Shown: one piece after another, positions 14,347 through 18,606 of the stretch
Layout of the letters: every line of letters starts with the position of its first letter
Numbering within the stretch: the stretch's first letter is position 1
NCBI GenBank assembly: GCA_904501755.1
Contig: CAJGBV010000028.1
Coordinates: forward strand, 1 to 18,606
Direction of reading: 5' to 3'
Origin: Clostridiaceae bacterium
GTDB taxonomy: Bacteria > Bacillota > Clostridia > Oscillospirales > Acutalibacteraceae
Length of the DNA: 18,606 bases
Made by a program: the position numbers and the translations under genes
The notes under the pieces: generated by a model
The model's database searches: none
The model's input: the letters and a program-made list of their open reading frames with translations, nothing else
Told to the model about the DNA's origin: nothing

Positions 14347-15030
14347 TTATTTAAAGTATTTTTCTATTTTAAATTTGTTTTTAAAATCAAAAAAGTGTTC
14401 CAGAATTTTGGAAAATCTTCCTATTAAAAATCCGTTAATAAAAGCACAGATTACAGTACCCAGTTTAACACCCTCAAATACTCCGAAGCCGAAAAATGAA
14501 AAGGACATTATTATTCCGATAACCACACTCGAGCAGTCGTATGCCGTCTTTACCTTATTTATATTGCAGTTAAATTTCCCCGACAACTCTTTTACTATAA
14601 GCTCATAGGCCTCAGGTGAAATATATGTATGAAAGAACAGTGACACCGCAAAGGAACAAAGCACCGTACCCAGTAAGTACCACATAACCCTTACCCCAAA
14701 GCTTTCATCAGGCAAAGAGGAAATAACCGTCATAGCAAAATCCAGCAATGTACCGTAAATAACCGCAGTCACAAAGGAAAAAAGATATGACAATTTGAAT
14801 TTTCTCATTACTATTGCCGTTATAACAACAAGCACACCCTGAAAAACATACTCCGCAACACCAAAGGTAAACCAAGGCAAAAGCTCTGATACCTTTAAAT
14901 GCAGAATATATGCAGGTGCTACCACCATAGACATACCGAAATCCGCCTTTTCGGTAAAGGCAGCCGCAAATGCCATTATTATAAGCCCCAGTACATAGGA
15001 AAGCTCGGTATAAAACACTTTTTTCTTCAC
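14347..15030 (-). CDS. YczE/YyaS/YitT-like integral membrane protein
   Basis: 227 residues with about five or six hydrophobic segments. The N-terminal stretch ELSYVLGLIIMAFAAAFTEK, then ADFGMSMVVAPAYIL and SYLFSFVTAVIYGTLLDF, matches the pattern of the YczE/YitT family of multi-pass proteins. Members are common in Bacillota and their biochemical function is not known. The GTG at 15030 is chosen because AGAAGGTG lies six bases upstream; the other GTG at 15039 lies inside that ribosome site. A strong promoter lies about 100 bases upstream, and the leader between them holds a terminator-like hairpin overlapped by a mini-ORF, so the gene may be controlled by attenuation. Confidence 0.75.
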   Translation of the reverse strand: MKKKVFYTELSYVLGLIIMAFAAAFTEKADFGMSMVVAPAYILHLKVSELLPWFTFGVAEYVFQGVLVVITAIVMRKFKLSYLFSFVTAVIYGTLLDFAMTVISSLPDESFGVRVMWYLLGTVLCSFAVSLFFHTYISPEAYELIVKELSGKFNCNINKVKTAYDCSSVVIGIIMSFSFFGFGVFEGVKLGTVICAFINGFLIGRFSKILEHFFDFKNKFKIEKYFK

Positions 15031-15042
15031 AATAATCACCTT

Positions 15043-15108
15043 CTAACAAAAAGAGCCTTTGGTGTTTGATATAGAAACACCAAAAGTTCTTAAAATAGCA
15101 GTATTCAT
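15043..15108 (-). CDS. Putative 21-residue leader peptide
   Basis: A 21-codon ORF starts MNTAILRTFGVSISN and ends in TAG 13 bases before the GTG of the membrane protein gene. Only a weak AAGG lies about 11 bases ahead of its ATG. Its second half runs through both arms of the hairpin at 15056-15086, an arrangement seen in leader peptides of inducible resistance genes. It could be a chance ORF. Confidence 0.35.
   Translation of the reverse strand: MNTAILRTFGVSISNTKGSFC
15048..15086 (-). terminator. Leader hairpin, candidate attenuator
   Basis: On the minus strand CTTTTGGTGTTT pairs with AAACACCAAAGG (12 bp, one wobble) around a 7-base loop, followed by CTCTTTTT. It lies between the promoter at 15128-15156 and the membrane protein gene. 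Confidence 0.65.
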
Positions 15109-15127
15109 TTTCAGCTGAACCTTAGAT

Positions 15128-15156
15128 ATATTACCTTAATTTTTTCGGTTTGTCAA
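15128..15156 (-). promoter_or_regulatory. Promoter of the YczE-like gene
   Basis: TTGACA (15151-15156) and TAATAT (15128-15133) are separated by 17 bases. It has the only perfect -35 box among the promoters listed in this window. Confidence 0.8.
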
Positions 15157-15179
15157 CTGTGCAATATAAAAATCATATG

Positions 15180-15219
15180 GCACAATAATAAGGAACTACA
15201 GGCAAAAGAGGGAAACTGC
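15180..15219 (-). repeat. Interspersed 3' repeat, copy A (short)
   Basis: Directly after the stop codon of the methyltransferase gene the minus strand reads GCAGTTTCCCTCTTTTGCC, close to copies B and C. The downstream part diverges and no terminator hairpin is visible. Confidence 0.5.
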
Positions 15220-15891
15220 TTACCATATAAACGGTATCAAACGGTATTTAACCTTTTGCTTATACTCGCAGTAGCCGTCAAGCTCTTGCAGAAGAAATTC
15301 CTCTTCGTCTTTAATTCTTCTGACAATAATAAACGGGTATAATAGAAAAACCAAAAAGGAATACACAGAACCGAGCACTATCGGCATAGCTAAAAATAAA
15401 ATCAGTGTCACACTATACATCGGATGTCTGACAATACTGTACAGTCCTGTGTCTACTACCTTTTGATTTTCCTGCACCTCAATAGTACGACTAAGATAGA
15501 TGTTTTCTCTTAGCACCTCGGCATAAAGGATATAAGCAACAAGAAACACCACCGCAGAAATAATTACAACAACCTTTGGTAAGGTGTACCAATTAAAACG
15601 AAAGTTAAGTCCTGCAATAACAAACCCCAGTAAAAACATAAGTCCACTAAGTTTAATAACAATATTTTGTTCTTTTTGTTTTTCTTTAGCACTAAGTCGC
15701 CTTTTTAACAACTGAGGATTTTTAAACATCATTACAATTCCTGCAATAAACATTGGTATAAATAAAATCCCCATTAGCAGCCAACCGTTAAAGTATGAAA
15801 AAGTTCCTGCCGGTAAGAATATTAATAATCCAACCAAGGCAACCCCGAGTAAAAATTTTGTTATTGCCGCAATAAATAATTTTACTGTCAT
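15220..15891 (-). CDS. ICMT-like methyltransferase family membrane protein
   Basis: 223 residues with about five hydrophobic helices. The C-terminal part has the isoprenylcysteine carboxyl methyltransferase/PEMT signature: GLYSIVRHPMYS, then KDEEEFLLQEL followed by YCEYKQKVKYRLIP. These residues form the SAM and substrate pocket in characterised relatives. Bacterial members probably methylate lipids or other small hydrophobic substrates; the substrate here is unknown. The ATG at 15891 follows GGGGAAG by seven bases. The ATG at 15915 would sit at the transcription start itself, only seven bases from TATAAT. Repeat copy A begins right after its stop codon. Confidence 0.82.
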   Translation of the reverse strand: MTVKLFIAAITKFLLGVALVGLLIFLPAGTFSYFNGWLLMGILFIPMFIAGIVMMFKNPQLLKRRLSAKEKQKEQNIVIKLSGLMFLLGFVIAGLNFRFNWYTLPKVVVIISAVVFLVAYILYAEVLRENIYLSRTIEVQENQKVVDTGLYSIVRHPMYSVTLILFLAMPIVLGSVYSFLVFLLYPFIIVRRIKDEEEFLLQELDGYCEYKQKVKYRLIPFIW

Positions 15892-15922
15892 AGCACTTCC
15901 CCATCTGATTTGCATTTGTTAC

Positions 15923-15928
15923 ATTATA
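15923..15928 (-). promoter_or_regulatory. -10 box of the ICMT-like gene
   Basis: TATAAT with an extended -10 TGA directly upstream; no good -35 hexamer is visible. It lies close to the edge of repeat copy D. Confidence 0.55.
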
Positions 15929-15944
15929 TCATATTGAGCTTTAA

Positions 15945-16055
15945 ATAGAAAGAACTTTGTAAAGAAAAATCCGCCCGAATTTGCGGATAATTTTTGCTTT
16001 ATAAAGTTAGCAATTACTCGCTTTCCTTAATTGTTGCCAGTGGTACAGTATGCAA
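15945..16055 (-). repeat. Interspersed 3' repeat, copy D
   Basis: On the minus strand CAATTAAGGAAAGCGAGTAATT, continuing through TTTATAAAGCAAAAAT to TTCGGGCGGATTTTTC and ACAAAGTTCTTT, aligns with copy B over about 90 bases. The terminator arm has lost six bases compared with B: ATCCGC, then loop, then GCGGAT at 15969-15988. Only a six-pair stem remains. Confidence 0.75.
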
Positions 16056-16057
16056 AA

Positions 16058-16092
16058 AAGTAAAAAAGGCATAAAACTATCATCTGCCTTTT
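16058..16092 (-). terminator. Terminator of the unknown gene at 16091-16696
   Basis: AAAAGGCA pairs with TGCCTTTT around a 13-base loop, followed by TTACTT. The 5' arm starts in the stop codon itself. Confidence 0.65.
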
Positions 16093-16696
16093 ATTTTTTT
16101 AATTCAATAAAGTAATATCCCATACCATCTGCATAAATACCAAAATCTACACCGTTTTCAAGTCGAAAATGTATATCATTTGGAAGATTGTTTTTTTCTT
16201 CTGCTACTTTTGCCTTTTGCTCATCAAAACCTTCTAATGAAAAAGGATAACAATTAGTTTTATCTACCAAAACAGATATTACTTTTTGCTCTTCATACAA
16301 TAACTCAAATTGTTTAGATAAATCATAAAAATAATTATCGCCTTTTAACCCCATATCGTCAGGCGGAAAATCCCTCCTATTTTCAATTTTTATATCCCAA
16401 AGATTAATCACGCGATATTGAACCATACCCATTATGTGAACAAATATTTCAATCGCAATATTATCAAAAAACAAAAAAACAGGACCGCCAAAATATGAAA
16501 AGTCATAGTGATTTTTGTCTTGATGTAAAGATTCCAAATACCCTTGCAATGCTACATACACTTTTTTGAGTATATGATTCTGGCAAATATCATTCAATTC
16601 ACTTTGTAATTCTTCAGAAGAATAGCACCACTCACGTTTTTCGTTCGGTGCAATAATTTCAGAAAAATCAATTTTGCTAAATCTATGATTATACAT
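16091..16696 (-). CDS. Uncharacterised cytosolic protein
   Basis: 201 residues; I do not recognise a family. It is acidic, with no signal peptide or clear membrane segment. The centre has alternating hydrophobic stretches (GGPVFLFFDNIAIEIFVHIMG) and the end is VDFGIYADGMGYYFIELKK, suggesting a mixed alpha/beta fold. The general look, a beta strand followed by FFDNIAIEI, resembles small immunity-type proteins of Bacillota, but I have no motif to prove it. The ATG at 16696 is chosen because AAGAGGTGAGG lies upstream; the GTG three codons earlier lies inside that site. Repeat copy B lies on its 5' side and copy D beyond its terminator. Confidence 0.75.
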   Translation of the reverse strand: MYNHRFSKIDFSEIIAPNEKREWCYSSEELQSELNDICQNHILKKVYVALQGYLESLHQDKNHYDFSYFGGPVFLFFDNIAIEIFVHIMGMVQYRVINLWDIKIENRRDFPPDDMGLKGDNYFYDLSKQFELLYEEQKVISVLVDKTNCYPFSLEGFDEQKAKVAEEKNNLPNDIHFRLENGVDFGIYADGMGYYFIELKK

Positions 16697-16727
16697 TTCC
16701 CTCACCTCTTAAATACCTCTTTAACAT

Positions 16728-16733
16728 ATTATA
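16728..16733 (-). promoter_or_regulatory. -10 box of the unknown gene
   Basis: TATAAT preceded by an extended -10 TGC; the -35 region (TTTTTA) is poor. It lies just outside repeat copy B. Confidence 0.55.
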
Positions 16734-16749
16734 GCACACCAGCTGTCCG

Positions 16750-16882
16750 ATAAAAAGGACTTTGCATAGAAAAATCCGCCCGAATTTCTTCGGGCGGATA
16801 TTTTTACTTTATAAATCTAATTACTTAGATTCCTTAATTTCAGCCTGTTGTGCTATCGGAAAAAGAGGGGAAAGAACTGCCA
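16750..16882 (-). repeat. Interspersed 3' repeat, copy B (longest)
   Basis: It starts directly after the stop codon of the fucosidase gene. On the minus strand it reads GGCAGTTCTTTCCCCTC, then CCGATAGCACAACAGGC, then AAATTAAGG, a short hairpin-rich stretch, and the GC-rich terminator at 16774-16799. The first half matches copies A and C; the second half matches copy D. Confidence 0.75.
16768..16805. terminator. Terminator carried by repeat copy B
   Basis: ATCCGCCCGAA pairs with TTCGGGCGGAT (11 bp, 16774-16799) around a four-base loop. T-runs on both sides allow function in either direction; on the minus strand it ends the fucosidase transcript. Confidence 0.85.
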
Positions 16883-18106
16883 TTATACTTCTATTTTAGC
16901 AATTCTCACGACGAAATCTTGCCCACATTCAAAAGGTTTGGAGATAATGTTTATTTCACTACCATTCTGGGTAAAGTTAAGTGTTTCTCCACTGTCAAGC
17001 CAACATACAGATTTAACCTTTTTGTTAAACGGGAAAATGTTGTCGCAATTAAAATTATTATTTATAGTAACATTTTTATTACCACTAATGCTTAAATCAC
17101 TCATAAAAAGGTAATAAGTGTTATCATTGCGCAGGATAAAGTTGTTTGGTTTATCTTTAATTTCAATATCAGTGGGTTCAGGAATATGCAATGCCTCATC
17201 GTTCAGATTGCTCCATTGCCCTAAAATCTCTAATGCACCTTTATCAATAGTGCGAAGGCTTCCGTCAGCTTTTGGTCCTACATTAAAAAGAAAATTAGAC
17301 CTATATCTGCGGCAAACAGCAAAACTGTTAATAAGATGCTCCAATGCCTTGAAATTAAAGTCATTTTTCGCATATCCCCAATGGCTTGCAAAAGTTTCGC
17401 ACATCTCACTTGCAACATATTTGGGGGAACATTCAAGATTTATGGGTTGAGGTCTGCCGCGTTCAAAGGTAACACTGTCAAGTTCAATATGACCTAGTTC
17501 ACCGCGTTTACTAAGACCTGTGTTGTTTATTATCATAGTATCGGGCTGAAAACTTCTAATAAGAGAATAAAGTGCATCCTCCTCCCAATCTTCATTTGGT
17601 TTATCCCACATTCCATCAAACCAAAATCCGCCAATTTTTCCGTAGTTTTTGCAAAGGATTTCTATACTTTTTCTTAAATATTTTAAGTATTCTTCAAAGT
17701 TGTTTTTGTAGCTTTCTTCGTGCCAATCTAAAAGAGTATGATAGAAAAAAGGTATAATGCCATATTTGTTGCAAGCGTCCACAAATTCTTTTACAAGGTC
17801 TCGACCACACACATTAGGCGCATCATAGGTATTTAATCCGCAAGTATCATAAAGAGAAAATCCATCGTGATGTCGAGTAGTTAGTGTTATATATCGGCAA
17901 CCAGCCTCTTTTGCAATTAAAACCAATTCCTCTGCCCAATTTGTTTTAGGAGCAAAACTATCAAGAGTTTTAAGATATTCGCACCAAGGTATATTTAAAC
18001 TGTATTTTGCCCATTCACCTTTTCCTATAACGCTGTAAAGGCCAAAATGCACAAACATACCAAAACCGAGTTTTTCAAAATCCTTGATTCTTTTTTCAAC
18101 AATCAT
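16883..18106 (-). CDS. Alpha-L-fucosidase (GH29)
   Basis: 407 residues, no signal peptide, so the substrate is probably a small imported fucoside. GH29 hallmarks are GFGMFVHFGLYS (14-25), TTRHHDGFSLYD (76-87), the nucleophile D164 in GGFWFDGMWD, and RSNFLFNVGPKADG near residue 270, followed by a beta-sandwich tail. The general acid cannot be fixed by eye. The chain is short for the family, with a compact C-terminal domain and no carbohydrate-binding module. It removes alpha-linked fucose from glycans such as milk or mucin oligosaccharides. AAGGGGTG gives the start at 18106. Repeat copy B begins right after the stop codon. Confidence 0.92.
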   Translation of the reverse strand: MIVEKRIKDFEKLGFGMFVHFGLYSVIGKGEWAKYSLNIPWCEYLKTLDSFAPKTNWAEELVLIAKEAGCRYITLTTRHHDGFSLYDTCGLNTYDAPNVCGRDLVKEFVDACNKYGIIPFFYHTLLDWHEESYKNNFEEYLKYLRKSIEILCKNYGKIGGFWFDGMWDKPNEDWEEDALYSLIRSFQPDTMIINNTGLSKRGELGHIELDSVTFERGRPQPINLECSPKYVASEMCETFASHWGYAKNDFNFKALEHLINSFAVCRRYRSNFLFNVGPKADGSLRTIDKGALEILGQWSNLNDEALHIPEPTDIEIKDKPNNFILRNDNTYYLFMSDLSISGNKNVTINNNFNCDNIFPFNKKVKSVCWLDSGETLNFTQNGSEINIISKPFECGQDFVVRIAKIEV

Positions 18107-18135
18107 AAAAACACCCCTTTTTATAAGTTATCTGT

Positions 18136-18141
18136 ATTATA
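18136..18141 (-). promoter_or_regulatory. -10 box of the fucosidase gene
   Basis: TATAAT with an extended -10 TGG; a weak TTGTTT lies 16 bases farther upstream. Confidence 0.6.
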
Positions 18142-18171
18142 CCATAAAAAAACCCAAAAACAAGCAAATCT

Positions 18172-18256
18172 CCACCGATTGCTCGGTGGGGATCCATTAT
18201 TGGGAAATATTAGCCCTTGATTGCGGCCTGTCCTGCTATCAGCAAAAGAGGGAAAT
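18172..18256 (-). repeat. Interspersed 3' repeat, copy C with hairpin
   Basis: It starts right at the end of the upstream gene. On the minus strand it reads ATTTCCCTCTTTTGC, then TGATAGCAGGACAGGC, then CAATCAAGG. It ends in a different hairpin, CCACCGA/TCGGTGG (18172-18189), with only a delayed T-run. The first half matches copies A and B. Confidence 0.65.
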
Positions 18257-18606
18257 TTATCTCTTTTTGTAAATAACAAGTTCTGGATTTTCACCGTTTT
18301 CTTCGTATGTGCAGACGAGCAAAAAGTCCATATTTGCCACAATTCCGAAACAACGGTCACCGCCAAACGCACATTCTAACTGACTGCCAAGGTAAGTGGC
18401 ATTATCTTGGAGGAATTTCACCATTTGTCCGTTCGGCAAACGGTATTCCAAATTGACAAAACTGCCTGGCAAGACATTAAGGTTTTCGACTTTTGGTAAA
18501 CCTTCAATATGAAACAAGGTGTTTAATTCGTGAATAAGTTGCTTTTTAAATTCTTCGAACTTTTCCTTACCGCCGAGGTCCTTATATTTCTCAAAAAAGT
18601 CAAGGG
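18257..18606 (-). CDS. Uncharacterised protein, C-terminal part
   Basis: The frame is open to the right edge, giving at least 116 residues. It begins in the window LDFFEKYKDLGGKEKFEEF and ends PELVIYKKR. The N-terminal part is a charged helix; the rest looks like beta strands (NLEYRLPNGQMVKFL, CFGIVANMDFLLVCTYEE). I do not recognise the family. The true start lies outside the window. Repeat copy C begins directly after its stop codon. Confidence 0.65.
   Translation of the reverse strand, partial: LDFFEKYKDLGGKEKFEEFKKQLIHELNTLFHIEGLPKVENLNVLPGSFVNLEYRLPNGQMVKFLQDNATYLGSQLECAFGGDRCFGIVANMDFLLVCTYEENGENPELVIYKKR

Noticed and set aside
15892..15915. Upstream ATG start for the ICMT-like gene
   Set aside because: It would be at the transcription start, seven bases from the TATAAT, with no ribosome site.
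15180..18256. Integron cassette array with attC sites
   Set aside because: Repeats follow same-strand genes as cassettes would, but I see no paired RYYYAAC/GTTRRRY ends and no integrase in the window.
1..18606. CRISPR array, tRNA, rRNA or insertion sequence
   Set aside because: No regularly spaced identical repeats, no cloverleaf or rRNA motif and no transposase reading frame were found by eye.

Overview
The window looks like a low-GC Clostridia (Bacillota) chromosome, probably a gut-type uncultured lineage. The support is AT-rich intergenic DNA, purine-rich Shine-Dalgarno sites, a T-box riboswitch, TTGACA/TATAAT-type promoters, U-tailed intrinsic terminators, and a glgB-glgC-glgD-glgA operon (GlgD is a Bacillota-type paralogue of ADP-glucose pyrophosphorylase). 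Almost every gene is on the minus strand. The exceptions are a GH130 phosphorylase and one glycosidase remnant.

Layout. 1-32: first codons of an unidentified minus-strand gene with a good promoter. 204-1821: a lone tryptophan synthase beta gene (trpB) behind a complete T-box leader whose likely specifier codon is UGG (Trp), followed by a 12-codon Trp-containing leader ORF. 1825-2723: uppP (undecaprenyl-diphosphatase); its promoter overlaps the terminator of the glycogen operon. 2754-8476: the glycogen operon glgB-glgC-glgD-glgA, with 4-nt GTGA overlaps between its first three genes. 8601-9710: a divergent GH130 mannoside phosphorylase. 9724-11082: an OPA-type MFS transporter, probably for a phosphorylated organic substrate.

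11124-13437 holds the most unusual gene: a 752-residue single chain with an N-terminal ECF-type sigma factor (regions 2 and 4), a TIR domain, a long helical middle section and a second, canonical C-terminal TIR domain. Beside it are an orphan C-terminal glycosidase fragment (13441-13797), a RelA/SpoT-type HD small alarmone hydrolase (13858-14286) and a YczE/YitT-like membrane protein whose 5' leader contains a terminator-like hairpin overlapped by a 21-codon ORF.

15160-18606 looks like an accessory segment. Four same-strand genes (ICMT-like methyltransferase, unknown protein, GH29 alpha-L-fucosidase, unknown protein) are each followed by a copy of a diverged short interspersed repeat. In three of the four the repeat begins right after the stop codon, and it usually carries a terminator hairpin.

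The central genes form a carbohydrate block: glycogen synthesis, phosphorolysis of mannosides, sugar-phosphate-type transport and fucose release. The sigma-TIR fusion is the best candidate for an undescribed system, possibly an NAD-linked or stress-linked sensor hard-wired to transcription. That role is inference; the domain layout is read directly from the sequence.
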